Assembly (NCBI GenBank): GCA_900757285.1
Contig: CAAENI010000324.1
Location: 1-5,162, forward strand
Direction of reading: 5' to 3'
Source: an uncultured Collinsella sp.
GTDB lineage: Bacteria > Actinomycetota > Coriobacteriia > Coriobacteriales > Coriobacteriaceae
DNA length: 5,162 nt
Numbering within the stretch: the first letter of the stretch is position 1; each line of letters starts with the position of its first letter. The position numbers were made by a program, and so were the translations under genes. Shown here piece by piece: positions 1 to 5,162 of the stretch. A model generated the notes under the pieces. The model had not been told where the DNA came from. It searched no databases and saw nothing but the letters and a program-made list of their open reading frames with translations.

Positions 1-981
1 AAGCAGTTCTGCGGACAGATCGGCCAGATCTCGCAGCAGATCAACGCCGTGGTCATGGGCCTCGCCGGCGCCGACCGCATCTTTGAGCTCATCGACGAGA
101 AGCCCGAGGCCGACGAAGGCTACGTGACGCTCGTCAACGCACAGGTGAACCCCGAGACTTGGGAGTTCGAGGAGGCTGACCACCACACCGGCATGTGGGC
201 ATGGAAACATCCGCACCGCGCAACCGGCGAGATCGAGTACGTGCCGCTGCGCGGCGACCTGGTCATGGACAACGTCGACTTTGGCTACACGCCCGACCAC
301 GAGGTGCTGCACGGCGTGTCCGTGTTTGCCAAGCCGGGCCAGAAGGTCGCGTTTGTCGGCGCCACCGGTGCGGGCAAGACGACCATCACCAACCTCATCA
401 ACCGCTTCTATGACATCGCCGACGGCAAGATTCGCTACGACGGCATCAACGTCAATAAGATCCGCAAGGCCGATCTGCGCCGCTCGCTGGGCGTCGTGCT
501 GCAGGACGTGAACCTGTTCACCGGCACCGTGATGGATAACATCCGCTACGGCAACCTGGATGCCACCGACGAGGAGTGCATCGCGGCGGCAAAGCTCGCG
601 GGCGCGGACGACTTTATCACCCGCCTGCCCGACGGCTACGACACCATGCTCACCGGCAACGGCGCCCAGCTGTCGCAGGGCCAGCGCCAGCTGATTTCGA
701 TCGCACGCGCCGCCGTCGCCGATCCGCCGGCAATGATCCTGGACGAGGCCACGAGCTCCATCGACACCCGCACCGAGGCTATCGTGCAGGCAGGCATGGA
801 CAAGCTCATGGAGGGCCGCACGACGTTTGTCATCGCACACCGCCTGTCCACCGTGCGCAACTCCGACGCGATCATCTGCCTGGACCACGGCCGCATCATC
901 GAGCGCGGCAACCACGACGAGCTGATCGCCAAGCGCGGGTATTACTACCAGCTGTACACGGGTGCGTTTGAGCTGGAGTAG
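1..981 (+). CDS. ABC exporter, ATP-binding/permease protein, 3' part (5' end outside window)
   Basis: The frame is open from base 1 and ends at TAG 979-981, so 326 C-terminal residues are visible. A GTG at 49 lies inside the gene and is not a real start, because family-like sequence (QIGQISQQINAVVMG) runs in from the left edge. Residues about 1-30 are the end of the exporter membrane domain. A complete nucleotide-binding domain follows: Walker A GATGAGKT (residues 120-127), Q-loop Gln168, signature LSQGQ (224-228), Walker B ILDEA with catalytic Glu249, and H-loop His280. All ATPase motifs are intact. The family powers export of lipids, drugs or peptides across the inner membrane, usually as a dimer of two half-transporters. 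A linker of about 45 residues (about 37-82, rich in E, H and W) separates the two domains. The substrate is unknown. A partner half-transporter may lie upstream, which cannot be seen here. Confidence 0.95.
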   Translation, partial: KQFCGQIGQISQQINAVVMGLAGADRIFELIDEKPEADEGYVTLVNAQVNPETWEFEEADHHTGMWAWKHPHRATGEIEYVPLRGDLVMDNVDFGYTPDHEVLHGVSVFAKPGQKVAFVGATGAGKTTITNLINRFYDIADGKIRYDGINVNKIRKADLRRSLGVVLQDVNLFTGTVMDNIRYGNLDATDEECIAAAKLAGADDFITRLPDGYDTMLTGNGAQLSQGQRQLISIARAAVADPPAMILDEATSSIDTRTEAIVQAGMDKLMEGRTTFVIAHRLSTVRNSDAIICLDHGRIIERGNHDELIAKRGYYYQLYTGAFELE

Positions 982-995
982 GACCGGTTACTGAC

Positions 996-1104
996 GGAGG
1001 GTGCCCCGTGGGCGGCGGGGTAATTCCTCCGTGCTCAAACATTCTCGCTTCGCTGCGAAACTGCGCGAGGAGGAAATACCCCGCCCGTCCCCGGGGCGCC
1101 CTCC
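996..1104. repeat. Long imperfect inverted repeat / hairpin, possible REP- or MITE-like element
   Basis: The left arm 996-1030 (35 nt) and right arm 1069-1104 (36 nt) are near-perfect reverse complements. I count about 31 Watson-Crick pairs, two G-U pairs, two mismatches and a one-base bulge. The 38-nt apical region 1031-1068 contains its own smaller stems: TTCG 1049-1052 with CGAA 1056-1059, and TCGC 1045-1048 with GCGA 1065-1068. No T-run follows the structure on either strand, so it does not look like an intrinsic terminator. It lies between two convergent genes, a common site for dispersed palindromic repeats. It contains no convincing ORF. Whether it is multicopy cannot be judged from one window. 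Confidence 0.75.
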
Positions 1105-1147
1105 TGTGCGCGATCAGCCCGTTGTTTAAAACGGAATAAAGGTTAGT

Positions 1148-1180
1148 GAGGCCCTGGCCGTTTGGCCAGGGCCTCGTTTT
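1148..1180 (+). terminator. Rho-independent terminator between convergent genes
   Basis: A perfect 12-bp stem is formed by GAGGCCCTGGCC (1148-1159) and GGCCAGGGCCTC (1164-1175), with a GTTT loop, followed by GTTTT (1176-1180). The T-tract is on the + strand, so it would end transcripts from the ABC gene, 166 nt after its stop. The same stem begins 12 nt past the stop of the leftward regulator gene. Its downstream sequence on that strand (CACTAACCTTTATT) is only weakly T-rich, so bidirectional action is possible but less certain. Confidence 0.88.
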
Positions 1181-1187
1181 GTGTAAG

Positions 1188-2066
1188 CTACTTGAGGAGT
1201 TGGGCCATGGCGTTGACGAATTTTTGTACTTGGAGGGTTGGCTCGAGCGGGTAGTGTAGAAAGACCGGCACCTCGCGGCCGCATAGAAACGGCACGCCCA
1301 CAAAGGCCGGATGCACCCCCGACCATGCGCCGCAGGTGAGCACCGCGTCGCCCTTTTCCTCGGCTTCGTTAAAGAGCGCAAAGTCGAAGCTATCCACATC
1401 GATCACGTCCACGCCGCCATCGGCCAACAAGTCGATGCGCAGGCTGTCCATGGCGTCGTTGCCGTGGCGCAGTACGCGCAGACGCATACCCTCCAAGTCG
1501 GCAACCGTAATGCGATTCTTGCGCGCCAGCGGGCTCGTGCGCGGCACGTCGATATAAAACGGCACATTGACGATGCGCAGCTTTTGGCATGCGTCGCCCC
1601 AGCGTGGGGTAGAAAAACTCGACTGCACCACATCGACCTCGCGGCCCAAGCTGCGCATGACGGTCTCGCGCTCGTCATAGAGGTCGCTCACCGGCACGAT
1701 CTCAAATCGCAGCGACGGTTCCAGATCGTGGATGCCCGACCACATCGACAGCGTTTGGCGCCCCGGGCACATCATCGACACGCCCAGGCGCACGGCACCG
1801 CCATCGCCCGCCGCGCGTCGGGCACGGCGCAGCGCGTCCTCGGACTGCCGCATGATCGAGCGCGCGTCGTCCACCAGCAGTGCGCCGGCCGGCGTCACTT
1901 TGACGCCCGAGTGCGAGCGTTCGAACAGCGTGATGCCGAACTCGGCCTCGAAGCCCGACACCTGCTTGACGAGCGCCGGAGTCGACACGCGCAATTGTGC
2001 CGCCGCACGCGAGAAGCTTCCCAGCTCCGCAGCGGCCGATATGGCCTCAAGTCGTCGATCGTACAC
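1188..2066 (-). CDS. LysR-family transcriptional regulator
   Basis: This 292-residue protein has the usual LysR length. An N-terminal winged helix-turn-helix covers about residues 6-65 (LEAISAAAELGSFSRAAAQL, then STPALVKQVSGFEAEFGI, then LFERSHSGVKVTPAG). A linker helix of about 25 residues and a periplasmic-binding-protein-like effector domain from about residue 92 (VRLGVS) to the end follow. I place the start at GTG 2064-2066. GGGAG (2073-2077) sits 6 nt upstream, and the protein then begins MYDRRLEAI, as LysR proteins usually do. A longer version from ATG 2097-2099 would add MWPRARKREID but has no Shine-Dalgarno sequence. LysR proteins are cytoplasmic DNA-binding tetramers that respond to small ligands and often control a divergent operon. 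Here the divergent neighbour is the SDR-carrier-oxidoreductase group, the likely target. The effector is unknown. Confidence 0.93.
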   Translation of the reverse strand: MYDRRLEAISAAAELGSFSRAAAQLRVSTPALVKQVSGFEAEFGITLFERSHSGVKVTPAGALLVDDARSIMRQSEDALRRARRAAGDGGAVRLGVSMMCPGRQTLSMWSGIHDLEPSLRFEIVPVSDLYDERETVMRSLGREVDVVQSSFSTPRWGDACQKLRIVNVPFYIDVPRTSPLARKNRITVADLEGMRLRVLRHGNDAMDSLRIDLLADGGVDVIDVDSFDFALFNEAEEKGDAVLTCGAWSGVHPAFVGVPFLCGREVPVFLHYPLEPTLQVQKFVNAMAQLLK

Positions 2067-2072
2067 GTCAAT

Positions 2073-2077
2073 CTCCC
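2073..2077 (-). promoter_or_regulatory. Ribosome binding site deciding the LysR start
   Basis: On the minus strand GGGAG lies 6 nt before the GTG at 2066. Upstream of the alternative ATG (2099) the minus strand reads CCTCCTGTGGCACC, which has no purine-rich site. This supports the shorter protein. Confidence 0.7.
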
Positions 2078-2133
2078 GTTTTCGCGCCCGTGGCCACATG
2101 GTGCCACAGGAGGTTGTTTTCGCAGGTCACGCG

Positions 2134-2174
2134 CTCAATTGAGAACAAACCTCAATGCATAGTATAAACCTATG
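2134..2174. promoter_or_regulatory. Tandem dyads, candidate LysR-type operator
   Basis: Two inverted repeats with the same 7-bp spacer lie side by side: ATTGAG-N7-CTCAAT (2138-2156) and CATAG-N7-CTATG (2158-2174). Their centres, 2147 and 2166, are 19 bp apart, about two helical turns, and both contain the pattern AGnAnAAACCT. The second contains a T-N11-A core (2160-2172) as in classical LysR boxes; the first has T-N13-A. An extra CTCAAT half-site at 2134-2139 overlaps the first dyad and makes the 10-bp palindrome CTCAATTGAG. The location between a LysR gene and its divergent target supports an operator role. Binding is inferred. Confidence 0.6.
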
Positions 2175-2190
2175 GTTAATGCCATTCTAA
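2161..2190 (-). promoter_or_regulatory. Candidate promoter of the LysR gene
   Basis: Read leftward, TTAGAA (2190-2185) is followed after 18 nt by TATACT (2166-2161), which matches the -10 consensus at five of six positions. The -35 match is weak. The -10 lies within the CATAG-N7-CTATG dyad, so a regulator bound there would block its own transcription, the usual LysR autoregulation. The predicted leader is about 85-90 nt. Confidence 0.45.
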
Positions 2191-2201
2191 CAAATATGCA
2201 A

Positions 2202-2230
2202 TTCACCTGCGCAAATGCAAAGCATACGAT
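2202..2230 (+). promoter_or_regulatory. Candidate promoter of the SDR-carrier-oxidoreductase genes
   Basis: TTCACC (2202-2207), 17 nt, TACGAT (2225-2230): each hexamer matches four of six consensus positions with ideal spacing. The tandem dyads end 27 bp upstream of the -35, so their centres lie near -70 and -90 relative to a start near 2237. That is upstream like LysR activator sites, though somewhat far for direct contact. The match is imperfect, as expected for an activator-dependent promoter, but chance is possible. Confidence 0.35.
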
Positions 2231-2246
2231 AACCAGCGAAAACCAC

Positions 2247-2273
2247 GTGGGTCGGTTAATGGGAGCGACCCAC
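2247..2273 (+). promoter_or_regulatory. Leader hairpin before the SDR gene
   Basis: GTGGGTCG (2247-2254) and CGACCCAC (2266-2273) form a perfect 8-bp stem around an 11-nt loop. It lies in the predicted 5' leader, 26 nt before the SDR start codon, and overlaps the 8-bp palindrome CCACGTGG (2243-2250). No T-run follows, so it is not a terminator. It could be an operator or an mRNA structure, and no known riboswitch is recognised. Confidence 0.4.
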
Positions 2274-2299
2274 CGGGAGGCACAAGAAGGGAAGTTCCT

Positions 2300-3181
2300 A
2301 TGAGCAATTGGCTTAAGCTCGAGGGCGATGTCTGCGCCGTGACCGGCGCGCTCGGCGGTATGGGCGTCGAGATTTGCCGCGAGTTCGCCCGCAACGGCGC
2401 CAACGTCGTCATGCTCGACCTGGACGAGGAGAAGGTCAAGGCCGCTGCCGCCGACCTTGCTGCCGAGTTTGGCATCCACGCCGAGGGCTACAAGATGAAC
2501 GCCACCGACGAGGCCGAGGTTCAGGCCGCCGTCGACGCCACCATCGCCAACTTCGGCCGCGTCGACGTTCTCGTCAACACCGCCGGCATTCTGCGCTTCG
2601 CAGCCATGGAGGACCTGCCGCTCTCCGACTGGAACGAGGTCATCAACGTCAACCTCACCGGCTACTTCATCACCTCGCAGCGCTTTGGTCGCGAGATGAT
2701 CAAGGCCGGCCAGGGCCGCCTGGTTCACATCTCCACCGTCGCCAGTCACTCCCCCGAAACGTTCTCGGGCGTGTACAGCTCCACCAAGGCGGGCGTCAAC
2801 ATGATGTCCAAGATGCTGGCTGCCGAGTGGGGTCCCTACGGCGTGCGCTCCAACTGCGTCGAGCCCTGCTTCGTCAAGACCCCCATGTCGGCAAGCTTTT
2901 ACGCCGATCCCGAGGTCGAGAAGAGCCGCAGCCGCCTCATCGCCACGCGTCGCATCGGCGAGGTCAGCGATATCGCCAACGCCGTCATGTTCCTGGCGTC
3001 CACGCGCTCAGACTTTACCACCGGCGACGCCATCAAGGTCGACGGCGGCTTCTCCAACATGATGGGCGACCTCACCGCCAAGCCCGGCGGCCGCCGCGCC
3101 TTTGCCGACAACTACCTCAAGAACAAGGGCGTCGAGCTCTGGTCCGATGGGTCCGGCGTCGCAAAGCCGACTGACCAGTAA
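2300..3181 (+). CDS. Short-chain dehydrogenase/reductase (SDR) family oxidoreductase
   Basis: This 293-residue protein is a classical SDR with a Rossmann fold. The cofactor motif TGALGGMG is at residues 15-22. Asp40 at the end of the second strand (NVVMLDLD) favours NAD(H) over NADP(H). NTAG is at 93-96, Asn118 in VNLTG, and the active-site pair is Tyr159 and Lys163 in YSSTK. The position 13 residues before the Tyr, normally the catalytic Ser, is Thr146 (HISTVAS). The usual C-terminal DGG is at 248-250, and about 43 further residues follow, beyond the usual SDR length of about 250. The start ATG has AGAAGGGA 8-14 nt upstream. It is first in a rightward group with an MFS carrier and a Gfo/Idh enzyme, divergent from a LysR gene. 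Oxidation of an alcohol group on the imported compound is likely; the substrate is unknown. Confidence 0.93.
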   Translation: MSNWLKLEGDVCAVTGALGGMGVEICREFARNGANVVMLDLDEEKVKAAAADLAAEFGIHAEGYKMNATDEAEVQAAVDATIANFGRVDVLVNTAGILRFAAMEDLPLSDWNEVINVNLTGYFITSQRFGREMIKAGQGRLVHISTVASHSPETFSGVYSSTKAGVNMMSKMLAAEWGPYGVRSNCVEPCFVKTPMSASFYADPEVEKSRSRLIATRRIGEVSDIANAVMFLASTRSDFTTGDAIKVDGGFSNMMGDLTAKPGGRRAFADNYLKNKGVELWSDGSGVAKPTDQ

Positions 3182-3197
3182 ACCAGCCCGGTAGAAA

Positions 3198-3238
3198 GGG
3201 GCGCGGGGCAAGCACCTTAGCGGCGTTTGCCCCTCCCC
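3198..3238 (+). promoter_or_regulatory. GC-rich intercistronic hairpin between SDR and MFS genes
   Basis: GGGGCAAGC (3205-3213) pairs with GTTTGCCCC (3225-3233) with one G-U pair and an 11-nt loop. GGGG 3198-3201 can pair further with CCCC 3235-3238 across a small internal loop. It begins 17 nt after the SDR stop and ends 27 nt before the MFS start. C-rich sequence follows rather than a T-run, so full termination is unlikely. Protection of the upstream message or partial attenuation fits better. Confidence 0.5.
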
Positions 3239-3265
3239 TCCCCCGTATCGATTAGAAAGAGTCCA

Positions 3266-4522
3266 ATGGCTTCCACCAACTCCAACAAGGGTCGCGCCGT
3301 CGTGCTTTCCGCCGCGTGCGTCACCATGTTCTTTATCAGCTCCATCGCGCTGTATTCCGTTGTGAGCAAGAACCTGCTCGCCGTCTATCCCGAGTGGTCC
3401 AGCGCTCTTACCTGGGCTTTCCCGGTCTTCCAGACCATCATGGCCGTGACGGGCATCTTCGCCGGCCGCATCTCCGATAAGATCGGCCCGCGCAACGTCG
3501 TGATCGCTGCCGCCGTGTGCTACGGCGTGGGCTGGTTCATGTCCGGCACCGTCACCGAGCCGTGGCAGTTCTACCTGTGGTTCTCGCTCGTCGCCGCCAT
3601 CGGCAACGGCCTGGGCTACAACCCCGCGCTCACCACCGGCCAAAAGTGGTTCATCGACAAAAAGGGCCTCGCCTCCGGCATTACGCTCGCTGCTTCGACC
3701 GCCGGCCCCGCCGTGCTGTCCCCGGTACTCGCCTCGCTGCTCATCCCGAGCCTGGGCATCTTTGGCGCCCTCAAGGCACTCGGCGTCATCTTCTTTGTGA
3801 CGATCGCCGCCTCCGCCCTGTTCCTGAAGGCCCCCGAGGCCGGCTGGCTGCCCGAGGGCTTCGAGGCCCCCAAGGGCGGCGCACATGCCGGCACCTTCGG
3901 CGACCTCACCCCGGGCGAAATGGTCAAGACCCCGCGCTTCTGGGTCCTCATCGTCACCTTCGCCTTTGCCGCCACCGCGGGTACCCTGCTCGTGGGCAAG
4001 GTTGCCTCCATCGCCGCCGTCCAGCTCTTCGCCGACCCCACGAGCGCCGCAGCCGTCGCCCTCGGCGGTGTGGTGGTCTCCGTCAACACCTGCGCCAACT
4101 TGGTTGGCCGCCTGTCCTTTGGCCAGATCATCGACAAGCTCGGCGCCTATAAGTCGCTGCTCATCAGCCTTGTCGTCACCATCGTCGCCCTCGTCATCAT
4201 GTCGATGAGCTTTACGCAGAGCATGTTCTTTGTGGCGCTCGCCCTGCTCGGCTTTAGCTTTGGCGCCCTGCTTGTCATCTACCCGCCGCTCACCGGTGGC
4301 GCCTTTGGCACCAGCAACATCGGCGTCAACTACGGCATCATGTTCTTGGGCTACGCCGCTTCTACCTGGATCAGCCAGCCCATCACCGCCGTGCTGTATC
4401 ACGCCGAGGCCGGCAGCGCCGCCTACCAGCAGTCCTTCTACGGCGCCATTGTGATCGCCGCCATCGCCGTCGTGCTCACCGTCTACATGATGGTCTCCGA
4501 CAGCAAGAAGAAGTCCGCCTAG
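3266..4522 (+). CDS. MFS transporter, OFA (oxalate/formate antiporter)-like family
   Basis: This 418-residue protein has about 12 hydrophobic segments in two halves split by a hydrophilic central loop (about 190-220, LPEGFEAPKGGAHAG). Visible signatures are the MFS motif A GRISDKIGPR (67-76), the OFA-like stretch GNGLGYNPALTTGQKWF (112-128) followed by KKGLASG, and the second-half counterpart GRLSFGQIIDKLG (281-293). The end SDSKKKSA is short and basic. I chose ATG 3266 because MASTNSNKGRAVVL leads directly into the first membrane segment and AGAAAGAG lies just upstream. A TTG at 3227 would only add translated C-rich spacer inside a hairpin. OFA carriers move small carboxylates such as oxalate, formate or lactate across the inner membrane, but many members are uncharacterised. 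Placement between two dehydrogenase genes suggests it imports their substrate. Confidence 0.93.
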   Translation: MASTNSNKGRAVVLSAACVTMFFISSIALYSVVSKNLLAVYPEWSSALTWAFPVFQTIMAVTGIFAGRISDKIGPRNVVIAAAVCYGVGWFMSGTVTEPWQFYLWFSLVAAIGNGLGYNPALTTGQKWFIDKKGLASGITLAASTAGPAVLSPVLASLLIPSLGIFGALKALGVIFFVTIAASALFLKAPEAGWLPEGFEAPKGGAHAGTFGDLTPGEMVKTPRFWVLIVTFAFAATAGTLLVGKVASIAAVQLFADPTSAAAVALGGVVVSVNTCANLVGRLSFGQIIDKLGAYKSLLISLVVTIVALVIMSMSFTQSMFFVALALLGFSFGALLVIYPPLTGGAFGTSNIGVNYGIMFLGYAASTWISQPITAVLYHAEAGSAAYQQSFYGAIVIAAIAVVLTVYMMVSDSKKKSA

Positions 4523-4530
4523 TTTTACCG

Positions 4531-4561
4531 ATGCGACAAAGGGACAGACCCTTTGTCGTAT
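4531..4561. repeat. Short palindromic element between MFS and Gfo/Idh genes
   Basis: CGACAAAGGG (4534-4543) and CCCTTTGTCG (4549-4558) form a perfect 10-bp stem with an ACAGA loop. The stem extends outward to 4531-4561 through one G-U and two A-T pairs, 13 bp in all. Neither strand has a following T-run. It starts 8 nt after the MFS stop and ends 19 nt before the next ribosome binding site. The form fits a REP-like dispersed palindrome or an mRNA-processing hairpin. Copy number is not known. Confidence 0.6.
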
Positions 4562-4591
4562 TCCACCGGTCACCAGTATTAAGGAGTCGAA

Positions 4592-5162
4592 ATGTCTGAG
4601 CTCAACCCCGTCCGCATTGCCGTCATCGGCGCCGGCGCCATGGGCCGCAACCACATCCGCTTTGTCACCGAGGAGCCCGAGGCCGAGCTCGTCGCCATCG
4701 CCGACGCCTTTGAGGGCGCCCGCGCCACGGCCGAGTCCGCCGGCGTGCCGTTTTACACCGATCCCGCCCAGATGATGGACGAGGTCAAGCCCGAGGCCGT
4801 CATCATCGCCACCCCCAACGACCTGCACCTGGGCGTTGCCCGCGAGGCTGTGAAGCGCAGCATCGTGCCGCTGGTCGAAAAGCCGATCTCCAACGACCTG
4901 GAAGATGCCCAGGCCTTTGCCGCCGAGGCCGAGACCGCCGGCGTGCCCGTGCTCGTGGGCCAGCACCGTCGCCACAACCCCTTCGTCAACAAGGCCAAGG
5001 AGATCATCGAGTCCGGCGAGCTGGGCAAGCTCACCGTGTCGAGCTTCCACTACATGATCTATAAGAACGACGAGTACTTCGATGTCGAGTGGCGCCGCAA
5101 GAAGGGTGCCGGCCCGATCCTGGTCAACCTGGTGCACGACGTCGACCTGCTCCGCTACCTGC
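4592..5162 (+). CDS. Gfo/Idh/MocA-family oxidoreductase, 5' part (3' end outside window)
   Basis: The frame is open from ATG 4592 to the right edge (190 residues visible) and is preceded by AAGGAG (4581-4586) 5 nt upstream. The N-terminal Rossmann domain shows GAGAMG (13-18), Asp38 at the end of the second strand, ATPND (73-77) and the family signature EKP (96-98) with catalytic Lys97. GQHRRHNP (123-130) begins the alpha/beta C-terminal domain. GAGPILVNLVHDVDLLRYL (172-190) holds the conserved His182 and Asp185. In inositol dehydrogenase the catalytic Asp is four residues before the His; here that position is Val178, with Asn179 next to it. Family members use NAD(P) to oxidise, reduce or epimerise sugars, cyclitols and related compounds. 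The gene follows the carrier gene by 69 nt and probably belongs to the same operon. The exact substrate cannot be assigned, and no gene name is justified. Confidence 0.93.
   Translation, partial: MSELNPVRIAVIGAGAMGRNHIRFVTEEPEAELVAIADAFEGARATAESAGVPFYTDPAQMMDEVKPEAVIIATPNDLHLGVAREAVKRSIVPLVEKPISNDLEDAQAFAAEAETAGVPVLVGQHRRHNPFVNKAKEIIESGELGKLTVSSFHYMIYKNDEYFDVEWRRKKGAGPILVNLVHDVDLLRYL

Noticed and set aside
996..1104. The long hairpin as an intrinsic terminator of the ABC gene
   Set aside because: Neither strand has a T-run after the stem, and a textbook terminator lies at 1148-1180.
896..1399. A minus-strand frame running through the terminator and long hairpin
   Set aside because: It crosses the terminator and overlaps both convergent genes in a different frame. 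It has no recognisable protein features.
1311..2162. A 283-codon plus-strand frame opposite the LysR gene
   Set aside because: It is His/Arg/Ala-rich without motifs, while the minus strand encodes a full LysR protein with HTH and effector domain. It also has no ribosome binding site.
2135..2749. A 204-codon minus-strand frame covering the divergent spacer and the SDR start
   Set aside because: Its main part is antisense to the Rossmann fold of the SDR and reads as low-complexity Gly/Asp/Val. No start signal is present.
2300..3181. Bile-acid hydroxysteroid dehydrogenase, as known from Collinsella
   Set aside because: The sequence does not resemble the 7-beta-hydroxysteroid dehydrogenase of Collinsella as I remember it. 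The gene neighbours (OFA-like carrier, Gfo/Idh) do not suggest bile-acid metabolism.
3227..3265. TTG 3227 as the MFS start
   Set aside because: It would add 13 residues from C-rich spacer, including one arm of a hairpin, and has no ribosome binding site. ATG 3266 has a purine-rich site and fits the family.
3008..5137. A 709-codon open frame on the minus strand spanning opposite the SDR, MFS and Gfo/Idh genes
   Set aside because: It is dominated by Gly, Asp, His and Ala with no domain or motif, and it lies antisense to three genes with clear family signatures. Long antisense frames arise from strong G/C third-position bias.

Overview
This is a GC-rich window with strong G/C preference at third codon positions, short gaps between genes and purine-rich ribosome binding sites. 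Protein style (an ABC exporter with a long linker ending in YYYQLYTGAFELE, an OFA-type MFS carrier, a divergent LysR regulator) best fits a high-GC anaerobic gut actinobacterium of class Coriobacteriia, such as a Collinsella relative. That assignment is recognition from memory and was not checked by a search.

Layout. Bases 1-981 (+) are the 3' part of an ABC exporter gene: the end of the membrane domain plus a complete nucleotide-binding domain. Bases 982-1187 separate two convergent genes and hold a long imperfect hairpin (996-1104) and a perfect 12-bp-stem intrinsic terminator (1148-1180). Bases 1188-2066 (-) encode a LysR-family regulator, best started at a GTG. The divergent spacer 2067-2299 holds two tandem 7-bp-spaced dyads, one overlapping the predicted -10 of the regulator, a candidate promoter for the rightward genes and a leader hairpin. 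Then come three rightward genes: a short-chain dehydrogenase/reductase (SDR, 2300-3181), an OFA-type MFS transporter (3266-4522) and a Gfo/Idh/MocA oxidoreductase (4592 to the right edge, partial). The two gaps inside this group each hold a hairpin.

How the genes may work together. The divergent regulator, the possible LysR-type sites and the order SDR, carrier, Gfo/Idh look like a regulated uptake-and-oxidation module. The carrier would import a small organic anion or sugar-derived compound, and two different NAD(P)-dependent enzyme families would oxidise or epimerise it. The substrate cannot be read from the sequence. The ABC exporter is convergent to the regulator, separated by a terminator, and is probably unrelated.

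No tRNA, rRNA, CRISPR array, transposase or phage gene is visible. No clearly novel biological system was found. The items most worth a second look are the operator architecture, the long 996-1104 hairpin, the palindrome at 4531-4561, and the Thr at the catalytic-Ser position and C-terminal tail of the SDR.
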